45,403 nucleotides of DNA from Clostridia bacterium (GTDB lineage Bacteria > Bacillota > Clostridia > Oscillospirales > QAMX01): contig JAFXIE010000046.1 of the NCBI GenBank assembly GCA_017533425.1, forward strand, positions 1 to 45,403, written 5' to 3'. How positions within the stretch are numbered: position 1 is the stretch's first letter; every line of letters begins with the position of its first letter. Under the pieces are notes generated by a model. That model was not told the DNA's origin, made no database searches, and saw nothing but the letters and a program-made list of their open reading frames with translations. Below, piece after piece: positions 13,655-21,454 of this stretch. Position numbers and translations under genes: made by a program.

Positions 13655-15391
13655 ATGCCGAACTTCCCTCCTCTTTCCGATATCCGCATGACCGACTGTC
13701 ACGATACCAACACGCAGTATTCGCCCCCGCATTTTGCAACCTCGGCAGAGGTTGACCGCCGGCGGGAGGAGCTGCGCTTCAATCTGCGCATGGCCGCCGG
13801 TCTCTGGCCGGAGCCTGCCCGCACACCCCTCAATGCAAAATATGAGCTGGTGGGTGAGTTTGAGGGCTACACCCTCAAAAAGGTCATGTTTGAGAGCCGT
13901 CCCGGCTTTTGGTCCACGGGAAATCTGTATCTTCCCCGGCCGCTGCAGGGTCCCTGCCCGGCGATTCTGAACTTTGTCGGCCATTGGGAGGATCAGCGAC
14001 TTCACCGCGGCGAGGACGGCGACTTTCCTCAGCAGATCGCAAACTTTGCCCGCATGGGCTTTGTCTGCCTTGTGACGGATATGATCGGCAAGGTGGACAG
14101 CCGCCAGCTCTCCCACGAGTACGGTGCCCGTCCCGAGGAGGAGGCCTGGCTTTCCAACGGTCTTGGCGTTCAGCTTTGGAACAATATCCGCGCCATCGAT
14201 CTGCTCTGCGAAATGCCGGAGGTCGATTCCTCCCGCATTGGCGCCACCGGCGCCTCCGGCGGCGGCTCACAGACCCTCTTTGCCAGCTTGATGGACGATC
14301 GCATCCGCGCGGCTGCCCCCATCAACATGATCTCCCTTTCCATGCAGGGCGGCTGCCGGTGCGAGAACGCACCGGGACTTCGCCGGCATACAAATAACCT
14401 GGAAATGTGTGCCATGATCGCCCCGCGTCCCCTCTTCCTTGCCGGATCCACTGGGGACTGGACGGTCAACCAGGAAACCCTGGAGGCTCCCGCCCTGGAG
14501 GAGATTTATTCCCTCTACGGCGCCCGTGATGCCTTCCGCCATTTTTACCAGGACGCAAACCACCAGTACAACGCAAAGACCCGCCACGAGGTATACCAGT
14601 TCTTTGCAAAGCACCTGCAGGGACGGGACATCGTCTGGCAGGAGGAGCCCATCGAGACGGGCGATCTGCAGGATTTCACCTGGTTCCGCGGAGACAGCTG
14701 CGCGCCGGGCTTCCGGAGTGATTCCGAGTATCTCGCAGCGGATGCCGAGACCCGCACTGCGGCGGTGGCCGCGCTTTCTGCGGAGGATAAAAAGCGCATG
14801 CTCGGCTGGATGGTTGATGTCTGCGAGGAGGATCCCTTCTCCCTGGCCGAGGGTGAGGATACGGAGGGCTTCTCTATCGAATACGGCAAGCTTTCCGATA
14901 CCCGCGGCGCCGAGGTTCGCTACGCAAAGTACCTTCCGAGGGATTTTGATGGCCGCAGCGCCTTCCTCTTCATCGGCGGTGAGGACGGCTATGAACCCGT
15001 TTTGGAATGCCTTGAGGACGGCTGCGCCGTCATCCGCGCAAATCTCTTTATGACGGACGGCGACGGCGAGCCTGCCAGCCGCAAGGCCATGTACCGCAGC
15101 TGTTTCCATGCAAGCGAGGATGCCTGCCGCGTGCAGGATGTATGGATGCTCTGCCGCCACATTCTCTCAACCTGCGAAAGCCTGGATATCTGCGCCACCG
15201 ATGCCGCAGCCCGGGCGGTGGCCGTCGCCCTTCCCCTGCTGCCCGCCGGTGTTACGGCACATCTCGATGCCGCAGCGCTGAAGGATGCGGCTGGTATGAA
15301 CATCCCCGGCCTTTCCCTTCTCGGCGGTGTGATGGGCTGCGCAAAGCTTGCCATGCAGGAGGGCAAGATGGTCCATTTTCTCAATTTCTAA
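13655..15391 (+). CDS. Alpha/beta-hydrolase, acetyl-xylan-esterase-like
   Basis: The 578-residue protein lacks a signal peptide, so it is cytoplasmic. The first 320 residues form an alpha/beta-hydrolase: FNLRMAAGLWPEP at the start, GNLYLPRP, the oxyanion-region stretch LNFVGHWEDQR, the nucleophile elbow GASGGGSQT (Ser201), an Asp-containing turn near AGSTGDWTVN, and the catalytic His in NHQYN (His303). This layout is that of the large deacetylase/acetyl-xylan-esterase-like group; the natural ester is unknown. The C-terminal 250 residues resemble a second, degenerate hydrolase-like domain without catalytic Ser. AAGGAGG lies about 10 bases before the ATG. The next gene starts 18 bases on, and the set ends in GH36, so a role in sugar-ester removal is likely. 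Confidence 0.82.
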   Translation: MPNFPPLSDIRMTDCHDTNTQYSPPHFATSAEVDRRREELRFNLRMAAGLWPEPARTPLNAKYELVGEFEGYTLKKVMFESRPGFWSTGNLYLPRPLQGPCPAILNFVGHWEDQRLHRGEDGDFPQQIANFARMGFVCLVTDMIGKVDSRQLSHEYGARPEEEAWLSNGLGVQLWNNIRAIDLLCEMPEVDSSRIGATGASGGGSQTLFASLMDDRIRAAAPINMISLSMQGGCRCENAPGLRRHTNNLEMCAMIAPRPLFLAGSTGDWTVNQETLEAPALEEIYSLYGARDAFRHFYQDANHQYNAKTRHEVYQFFAKHLQGRDIVWQEEPIETGDLQDFTWFRGDSCAPGFRSDSEYLAADAETRTAAVAALSAEDKKRMLGWMVDVCEEDPFSLAEGEDTEGFSIEYGKLSDTRGAEVRYAKYLPRDFDGRSAFLFIGGEDGYEPVLECLEDGCAVIRANLFMTDGDGEPASRKAMYRSCFHASEDACRVQDVWMLCRHILSTCESLDICATDAAARAVAVALPLLPAGVTAHLDAAALKDAAGMNIPGLSLLGGVMGCAKLAMQEGKMVHFLNF

Positions 15392-15409
15392 CAGACCCGG
15401 AGGTACTTT

Positions 15410-16219
15410 ATGAAAAATTGTCTTGCCGCATGGCACTATAAGCACCGCACCTACTGCGAAAACGCAGAATTCTTTGCCGCAAACGGCTTTGAAGCCGTTT
15501 CCATGCTGGGACTTCACATGAAGCGCGTTCTGCAGGATCCCGCCCAGTCGGAGGAAATGGCCTGCATTATCAAAAAGCATGGGATTCCCCTCACCATTCA
15601 CTATAAGCTGCCAAATAGCCATTCCGCAGAGGATGTCGACCACTTTCACGAGGTCATCACCCGCTTTGGAGACTGGCAGAAGACCCACGGTCTCATCCAC
15701 ATTCTCTCCTTTGACGTTCCCAATGCCGTGCGCGAGAATCTCGCGCAGTATGTGGATTTCGTGCTGGAAACCGTCCCCGACTGCAAGGTCGGACTTGAGG
15801 ATTACTGCCTGACGGAGGGCGAGCGAGCCGATGTGGAACGCTTCAAGGCAGAGCCGCGCTTTGGCCATCTCATCGATCTCGGCCATGTGCACCTCTACCT
15901 GACCAAGGAGGCCGATGCCCGGGGCTGCGTTCCGGTGTATGAGGACTATCTTGCCTATATGCAGCGGCTGGAGTTTCCCGTTTGGGAAATTCACCTGCAC
16001 AACAACGACGGCGTTCACGATCAGCACCAGTTTCTCACCTGCGGTACCCTCTCCATCCCCAATATGGCGCGGCTTGTCACCGAAATCGGCTTTGACGGCG
16101 TGCTGACCATTGAATCCGCCCCCGGCTACACCTTTGAATGCTTCGGCGAGGATGCCGACCGCGGCATTTTCAACGACTACGAATACTGGAAAAAGTGCCT
16201 TTTCACGGCAAAAAGATAA
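15410..16219 (+). CDS. Sugar phosphate isomerase/epimerase-like TIM-barrel protein
   Basis: The 269-residue soluble protein follows the AP endonuclease 2 / xylose-isomerase-like barrel pattern. It has strand ends carrying likely metal ligands: LTIHYKLP (His), KVGLEDYC (Glu/Asp), HLIDLGHVHLY (Asp, His), EIHLHNNDG (His) and LTIESAPG (Glu). Family members isomerise or epimerise sugars or inositols with a divalent metal. The exact substrate cannot be read from sequence. CGGAGG precedes the ATG. It sits between the esterase and the alpha-galactosidase genes with gaps of 18 bases, so it is almost certainly part of the same carbohydrate operon. A second member of this fold is encoded at 40698-41507. 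Confidence 0.85.
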   Translation: MKNCLAAWHYKHRTYCENAEFFAANGFEAVSMLGLHMKRVLQDPAQSEEMACIIKKHGIPLTIHYKLPNSHSAEDVDHFHEVITRFGDWQKTHGLIHILSFDVPNAVRENLAQYVDFVLETVPDCKVGLEDYCLTEGERADVERFKAEPRFGHLIDLGHVHLYLTKEADARGCVPVYEDYLAYMQRLEFPVWEIHLHNNDGVHDQHQFLTCGTLSIPNMARLVTEIGFDGVLTIESAPGYTFECFGEDADRGIFNDYEYWKKCLFTAKR

Positions 16220-16237
16220 AATTCAGGAGTTTTAACC

Positions 16238-18421
16238 ATGTCCATCACCTTTCATCCCGAGCACAACACCATCAAGCTTGACAGCAGCCGTTTTTCCTAC
16301 ATTCTCAAGATCTATGAGCAGAACTACATTCTGAATATCTACTACGGCGCCCCCATTCCCGATGCCTACATTCCCAAGCGGGAGCAGCGGTATCCCAACG
16401 CCTCCTTCTCCCCCTCCGATCCCATCATCGGCGAGATCGGCCACCGCTTCCGTCCCGACACCACCCCGCTGGAGTATTCCGGCAGCGGCGCCGGCGACTT
16501 CCGCGAGCCCTGCCTTGCCCTGCGCAACGCAAACGGCGATACGGTGACCGACCTTCGATATGACGGCCACAAAATCTATGCCGGAAAGCCGGAAATTCCC
16601 GGACAGCCCTCCACCTATGCAAACACCCCCGACGAGGCCGAGACCCTGGAGCTCTATGCCAAGGATCCCACCACCGGCCTTCGCGTCATTCTCTATTACA
16701 CCGTCTTTGATGCCGCCGGTGTCATGACCCGCCGCGTCCGGGTGGAAAACCCCACCGACAAGGCCTGCGATATCGAGCGGGTTTTCTCCATGTGCGTGGA
16801 TCTGCCCACCATGGACTACGATATGATCTCCCTGTGGGGTCGTCACAACCACGAGCGCTATACCCAGCGCGTGCCGCTGCACCACGGCCTGCAGGGAGTG
16901 GAGAGCCGCCGCGGCGTTTCCGGCCACACCTACAACCCCTTTATGGCGCTGGCCGCCCACGGCGCCGATGAGAATCAGGGCTGGGTTTACGGCTTCAACC
17001 TCGTCTATTCCGGCAACTTCTCTGCCCACGCGGAGTGCGATTTCAACGGCTGCACCCGCGTCACCATGGGCATCAACCCCGTGGATTTCGGCTGGCATCT
17101 CGATCCCGGCGAATTTTTTGATGCGCCCGAGGTCGTCATGGTCTTTACCGACGGCGGCATCGGCGAAATGAGCCGCGTTTTCCACCGCTTCTATAACGAA
17201 AACCTCATCCGCGGCCGCTGGAAGAGGGAAAAGCGCCCCCTGCTCATCAACAGCTGGGAAGCCGCCTATTTTGATTTCAATTCCGACAAGCTGGTTGCCT
17301 TTGCGCATGAGGCAAAGAAGCTCGGCATCGAGATGCTTGTCATGGACGACGGCTGGTTTGGCGTTCGCAATCGGGACAACTGCTCCCTTGGCGACTGGTA
17401 TGTCAATGAGGATAAGCTGCCCGGCGGCCTGACTCCCCTCATCGAGCGCGTCAATGCCGAGGGTCTGAAATTCGGCATCTGGTTTGAGCCGGAGATGATC
17501 TCCCCCGATTCCGACCTCTTCCGTGCCCATCCCGACTGGCATGTGCATGTGGAGGGTCGTCCCTCCATGCCCGCCCGCTTCCAGTATGTGCTGGATGTTT
17601 CCCGGGAGGATGTGCGCGAAAATATCTGGCAGCAGCTCTACGCGATCCTGGCAAACAACAAGATCGACTACGTCAAATGGGACTTCAACCGCAATCTCTC
17701 AGAGGCCGGCTCTGCCCTGCTGCCGCCCGAGCGCAAGAAGGAGTTCTTCCACCGCTTCATCCTCGGCACCTACGATCTGATGGATCGCCTGGTCAAGACC
17801 TTCCCCGACATTCTCTTTGAAAACTGCTCCGGCGGCGGCGGACGCTTTGATCCCGCCATGCTCGCCTACTCTCCCCAGATCTGGGCCAGCGACAACACCG
17901 ACCCCATCGAGCGCCTGGATATCCAGTTCGGCACCTCCATGTGCTATCCCGCCTCCACCATGGGCGCCCACGTTTCCGCGAACCGCCGCGCAGGCTACGT
18001 CACCAAGGGCAATGTCGCCATGTGGGGCACCTTCGGCTATGAGCTCGACCCCGTGAAGCTCACCGATGAGGAGCGCGAGATCATCCGCGGTCAGGTGGCG
18101 GACTATCACAGATACTACGACCTCATCCACTACGGCGATCTCTACCGCCTCATCTCCCCGGCAGAAAATGAGCGCCGCGCCGCCTGGATGTTCGTCTCCC
18201 CCGACAAATCCGAGGCCCTCTTCACCCTCGTCACCACCCGCAGCGTCTTCCGCCTGCCCCTCATCATCAAGTTCCGCGGTCTGGATGCCAAGGCCATGTA
18301 CCGTATCCAGGAGACCGACGAGATCCTCTCCGGCGCCGCCCTCATGAACGCCGGATACTGGTTCATCGACGTCCCCATGGCCGATAAGGAAAGCTATACG
18401 CTGCATCTTGAGCGGGTATAA
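16238..18421 (+). CDS. Alpha-galactosidase, GH36
   Basis: The enzyme cleaves terminal alpha-1,6-galactose from raffinose-type oligosaccharides and galactomannans. The 727-residue protein has the long N-terminal beta-sandwich (about 1-320), the catalytic barrel with MDDGWFG, KWDFNR (Asp482, nucleophile) and ASDNTD (Asp552, acid/base), plus LFENCSGGGGRFD, then a C-terminal beta domain. Spacing and positions match bacterial tetrameric GH36 enzymes of the Geobacillus AgaA type. There is no signal peptide, so it acts on imported oligosaccharides; no sugar transporter is encoded in this window. CAGGAG precedes the ATG. It is last in the esterase-isomerase-GH36 operon. Confidence 0.97.
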   Translation: MSITFHPEHNTIKLDSSRFSYILKIYEQNYILNIYYGAPIPDAYIPKREQRYPNASFSPSDPIIGEIGHRFRPDTTPLEYSGSGAGDFREPCLALRNANGDTVTDLRYDGHKIYAGKPEIPGQPSTYANTPDEAETLELYAKDPTTGLRVILYYTVFDAAGVMTRRVRVENPTDKACDIERVFSMCVDLPTMDYDMISLWGRHNHERYTQRVPLHHGLQGVESRRGVSGHTYNPFMALAAHGADENQGWVYGFNLVYSGNFSAHAECDFNGCTRVTMGINPVDFGWHLDPGEFFDAPEVVMVFTDGGIGEMSRVFHRFYNENLIRGRWKREKRPLLINSWEAAYFDFNSDKLVAFAHEAKKLGIEMLVMDDGWFGVRNRDNCSLGDWYVNEDKLPGGLTPLIERVNAEGLKFGIWFEPEMISPDSDLFRAHPDWHVHVEGRPSMPARFQYVLDVSREDVRENIWQQLYAILANNKIDYVKWDFNRNLSEAGSALLPPERKKEFFHRFILGTYDLMDRLVKTFPDILFENCSGGGGRFDPAMLAYSPQIWASDNTDPIERLDIQFGTSMCYPASTMGAHVSANRRAGYVTKGNVAMWGTFGYELDPVKLTDEEREIIRGQVADYHRYYDLIHYGDLYRLISPAENERRAAWMFVSPDKSEALFTLVTTRSVFRLPLIIKFRGLDAKAMYRIQETDEILSGAALMNAGYWFIDVPMADKESYTLHLERV

Positions 18422-18496
18422 ACCGCAAAAAGAATAAAAGCCTGCAACGACGTGTAAAATTGGCGGAGAAATCGCAAAATCTTTCACCAATACATG

Positions 18497-18544
18497 GTAG
18501 GGGCGAACTGTGTTCGCCCGCGGGAGACCGCAGGTCTCCCCTAC
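18497..18544. repeat. Short interspersed palindromic repeat (double hairpin)
   Basis: GTAGGGG ... CCCCTAC ends enclose two consecutive hairpins: GGGCGAAC-tgt-GTTCGCCC and GGGAGACC-gca-GGTCTCCC. The form is that of REP/MITE-like elements spread in intergenic regions of many gut Clostridia. Only one copy occurs in this window. The rest of the 217-base gap holds a terminator and nothing else I recognise. Confidence 0.7.
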
Positions 18545-18576
18545 GGATAAAAATGCTCCGCTGTAAACAAATAAGT

Positions 18577-18622
18577 AACCCCGACAGATTCTTAAAGGTC
18601 TGTCGGGGTTTGTGTTATTTTG
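18577..18622. terminator. Terminator between GH36 and the Nudix gene
   Basis: AACCCCGACAGA (18577-18588) pairs with TCTGTCGGGGTT (18599-18610). A broken T stretch follows on the plus strand (TGTGTTATTTTG) and ACTTATTTG on the minus strand, so it can serve both convergent genes. Confidence 0.75.
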
Positions 18623-18638
18623 CTTGATAAAATTGATT

Positions 18639-19073
18639 TTATTCAATTTCTTTTCGTCGCAGATATTCATCAATCAATAACGGCTGAATCAAAGGATATG
18701 TCCATTCTGTAGGAAGGTCATCAAACAAAAAAACACTTTCCATTTCGCTGTGAAGTTCGTTTTCAAATGTTTGAATGTTCGCAAAAAATAGCATGCCGTA
18801 AGTTTCTTCGCCTGTCTGATTTACTCTATTCTTTCCAATCACAGAGTAAACACAAACAGGGACAATCTCAAAATGTTGTGCTCCGGTTTCTTCAGATAGT
18901 TCTCGTTTTGCAGTTTCGATTATTGACTCATTGGGTTCTCTATGCCCTCCGGGTATTTCATAGGTGTTTCTTTCTTTGTGTTTGCAAAATACCCACTTCC
19001 CATTATGCTTTGAAATGATTACTGCAAATTTTAACAATTCATCAGATACAGATTCATAGAAATTGACTTTCAT
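18639..19073 (-). CDS. Nudix hydrolase, AT-rich
   Basis: The 144-residue protein has a complete Nudix box, GGHREPNESIIETAKRELSEETGA (shown in two parts: GGHREPNESIIE and TAKRELSEETGA), which binds Mg2+ and hydrolyses a nucleoside diphosphate linked to X. The N-terminal strand pair KFAVIISKHNGKWVFCKHK fits the fold. Substrate is unknown. Codons are clearly AT-rich (many AAA, TTT, ATT), unlike the GC-rich genes on both sides, which suggests recent acquisition. It is the last gene of a minus-strand run after the MBL hydrolase (25-base gap). Confidence 0.9.
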   Translation of the reverse strand: MKVNFYESVSDELLKFAVIISKHNGKWVFCKHKERNTYEIPGGHREPNESIIETAKRELSEETGAQHFEIVPVCVYSVIGKNRVNQTGEETYGMLFFANIQTFENELHSEMESVFLFDDLPTEWTYPLIQPLLIDEYLRRKEIE

Positions 19074-19098
19074 ATATCTTGCCTTTTATTTTTTGTTA

Positions 19099-19926
19099 TT
19101 AAATTTCCGTCACAAGGCCGTCGTAGGTGACCTCAAAGCCTGCGGCGCGTGCCTGGGGCTCCAGATCTTCCCAGAGGACGTCCTTTCCGTTGTGGGAGAA
19201 GTGGTTGACAAAGCAGCGGGTCTCATCATCCACAAGGCCCATGCGCTGCAGACGCTCACGGCAGCGGATATTGCGGCCAAGGCACATATGGCTTGCATAA
19301 TCAAGGTCATCCTCCGTGCCGCCGGTGCAGTCAAAGGAGATCATATCGATATGAAGCTTAAGGCCAGCGAGATAATCCCAGGTCTCATCGGGGAAAATGC
19401 CGCTGTCATGGGCATAGAGAAGGCACTTTCCGTCCTTTTCGATCAGATAAACATAGGGATTCTCGGTGCCGTGGGTAGCCTTCAGCGCCGTCACCGAAAA
19501 ACCGGCAATGGAATTGGGCTGAAAGGGTTTGACTTCGCGAAACTCACCGCGAATGCGGGGATTTGCAAAAATACTTTCCGTAAGGCTACCCACATCGCAG
19601 CTGCCCCAAATCCGGAAGTTTGGCACACCCTCCGGCGTTACAGCAAAGGGGCGGCGCAGATTTCCCAGCTCGGTGGGGTAAAAATGATCCTCGTGGACGT
19701 GGGTTACTATGGCATCGCGAACTTTTGAGAGATCTACACCATATGTCAGACAATGGTGATAGGTATCGGGGCCGAAATCAATAAGCAGACAATCGTCAAT
19801 CAACGTCTGACAGCGCGAACGAACATCCCTGCCGCCGATTCTGCGAACCTTTCGGCACACATCACAGGCACAAAAAACCGCAGGGATACCCTCCGCAGCC
19901 GCAGTACCGAGAAACTGGATTCTCAT
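19099..19926 (-). CDS. MBL-fold metallohydrolase, PhnP-like
   Basis: The 275-residue protein shows the metallo-beta-lactamase motif THVHEDHFYPTE (HxHxDH), a further His in LKATHGTENP, Asp in YAHDSGIFPD and a late His in NHFSHNG. Near the N-terminus it has CACDVC, comparable to the cysteines of the extra zinc site in PhnP-type cyclic phosphodiesterases. No other phn genes are present, so the substrate may be different. GGGAGG lies about 9 bases before the ATG. It starts 18 bases after the asnA stop and is probably cotranscribed with it. Confidence 0.87.
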   Translation of the reverse strand: MRIQFLGTAAAEGIPAVFCACDVCRKVRRIGGRDVRSRCQTLIDDCLLIDFGPDTYHHCLTYGVDLSKVRDAIVTHVHEDHFYPTELGNLRRPFAVTPEGVPNFRIWGSCDVGSLTESIFANPRIRGEFREVKPFQPNSIAGFSVTALKATHGTENPYVYLIEKDGKCLLYAHDSGIFPDETWDYLAGLKLHIDMISFDCTGGTEDDLDYASHMCLGRNIRCRERLQRMGLVDDETRCFVNHFSHNGKDVLWEDLEPQARAAGFEVTYDGLVTEI

Positions 19927-19944
19927 TTTTGGTAACCTCCCACC

Positions 19945-20952
19945 TCAAAGTAAGGTAACGCCGTGCTCGGCATAGAGTGAAATGGCCTCCTCCGGCCAGA
20001 TAGAGCTCTGCACCTCGCCAATGTGGGCGCGGCCAAGCAGCAGCATACAAAGCCGGCTCTGTCCAATGCCGCCGCCCATGGTCAGGGGCAGCTCACCGGC
20101 AAGCAGCGCCTTGTGGAAGGGAAGCTCCGCCCGGCTCTCGCAGCCGGAGGCCGCCAGCTGGCACCGCAGGGAGGCCTCATCCACGCGGATACCCATGGAA
20201 GAGATCTCAATGCGTCCATCCAGAGGCTTGTGGTAATACACAAGGTCGCCGTTGAGCTTCCAGTCGTCATAATCGGGGGCGCGGCCATCGTGGGGCTTGC
20301 CGCCGCGCAGGGGCCAGCCGATGCCGATGAAGAAGGCGGCGCCATGCTCCCGCACAAAGGCAAGCTCGCGCTCCTCCTGGGAGAGGCCGGGATATAGATC
20401 CTCCAGCTCCTGGGTGCCGATAAAGGCGACATCGCCCGGAAGCTCGGTATCGATCTCCGGGAAGAGGCGCTTGAGCACCCCAAGGGTACGCACCAGGGCA
20501 ATATGGATGCCCCGGACGGCCTCCCGAAGGGTCTCCTCCGTGCGTGCATCGCGGGAAATGATCTTTTCCCAGTCCCACTGATCCACATAGACGGAATGAA
20601 GGTTATCGGTGGTCTCGTCGCGGCGGATGGCATTCATATCGGTGTAGAGACCGTGTCCCATGGGGAATTTGTACTTACCGAGGGCAAAGCGCTTCCATTT
20701 CGCCAGAGAATGCACGATCTGGATCTCCCGGTCGGGGCACTCGCCCAGATCAAAGGAAACCGGACGTTCCTTTCCGCTGAGATCGTCATTGAGCCCGGAG
20801 GTACGATCCACAAAGAGAGGTGCCGAAACGCGGGTCAGTCCCAGGGCACCGGCAAGCTCGTTCTCAAAGGTATCCTTTGCCACCTTGATGGCCTTCTGGG
20901 TGGTAAAGATATCCATGTTGGGCTTATAGTTTTCAGGGTAGATATGCGGCAT
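19945..20952 (-). CDS. asnA: Aspartate-ammonia ligase (asparagine synthetase A)
   Basis: AsnA makes asparagine from aspartate, ammonia and ATP in the cytoplasm. The 335-residue protein, the usual length, has the class II synthetase-like fold: FVDRTSGLNDDLSG, QIVHSLAKWKR, YTDMNAIRRDE, YVDQWDWEK, SMGIRVDE and the motif-3-like GGGIGQSRLCMLLL near the end. GGAAG precedes the ATG by about 12 bases. It lies between a GNAT gene (24-base gap) and the MBL hydrolase gene. No T-box or other leader is visible upstream. Confidence 0.97.
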   Translation of the reverse strand: MPHIYPENYKPNMDIFTTQKAIKVAKDTFENELAGALGLTRVSAPLFVDRTSGLNDDLSGKERPVSFDLGECPDREIQIVHSLAKWKRFALGKYKFPMGHGLYTDMNAIRRDETTDNLHSVYVDQWDWEKIISRDARTEETLREAVRGIHIALVRTLGVLKRLFPEIDTELPGDVAFIGTQELEDLYPGLSQEERELAFVREHGAAFFIGIGWPLRGGKPHDGRAPDYDDWKLNGDLVYYHKPLDGRIEISSMGIRVDEASLRCQLAASGCESRAELPFHKALLAGELPLTMGGGIGQSRLCMLLLGRAHIGEVQSSIWPEEAISLYAEHGVTLL

Positions 20953-20976
20953 AGATCGGAGTCACTTCCTTATAAG

Positions 20977-21450
20977 TCAGAGCAAAAGCTCCATATGTCT
21001 TGACTGGGTCTTCATGCCCAGGCTTTCATAAAATGCGATGGCGGAGGCGTTGAATTCGTATACATTGAGAAGCACCTCATCGGCGCCGAGCTCTTTTGCA
21101 TAGGCAATGACATGCTCCATCAGCCGGGTTCCGAGATGGCGGCCGCGGGCGGCCGCATCCACGCAGAAATCATCCACATACACCGTCAGCCGCCGCCGCA
21201 GTACGGAGTTTTCCTCCTGTCGGCGAAGCTGCAGATAGGCCGTTGCGAGGAGCTTCTCCCCTTCCCGCAGGCAGAAAACGGGCTGATCGGGGTCGGAAAG
21301 CAGCTGCGCGAGGGATTCTGCGCTGTGTTTGCAGGCACCGGGCTTAAATTTATCCGGCCGGCCTTGGGCATGGACGCCGCCCACCTGCCTTAGAATGCGG
21401 AGCATTTCGGGAATATCCGAAAGGCCAGCACGGTCGATGGTCACGCTCAC
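20977..21450 (-). CDS. GNAT family N-acetyltransferase
   Basis: The protein of about 157 residues has the GNAT layout: ITDRAGLSDIPEML-like first strand and helix (here TIDRAGLSDIPEML), YVDDFCVDAAARGRHLGTRL with the acetyl-CoA pyrophosphate-binding R-x-x-G-x-G/L-like loop, and LNVYEFNASAIAFYESLGM at the end. The acceptor is unknown. The GTG at 21450 is taken as start because GAGG lies 9 bases upstream and the family normally begins just before this first strand. The frame stays open to 21582 inside the GH94 gene, without similarity. The upstream GH94 stop is at 21455, four bases away. Confidence 0.88.
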   Translation of the reverse strand: MSVTIDRAGLSDIPEMLRILRQVGGVHAQGRPDKFKPGACKHSAESLAQLLSDPDQPVFCLREGEKLLATAYLQLRRQEENSVLRRRLTVYVDDFCVDAAARGRHLGTRLMEHVIAYAKELGADEVLLNVYEFNASAIAFYESLGMKTQSRHMELLL

Positions 21451-21454
21451 CCGA

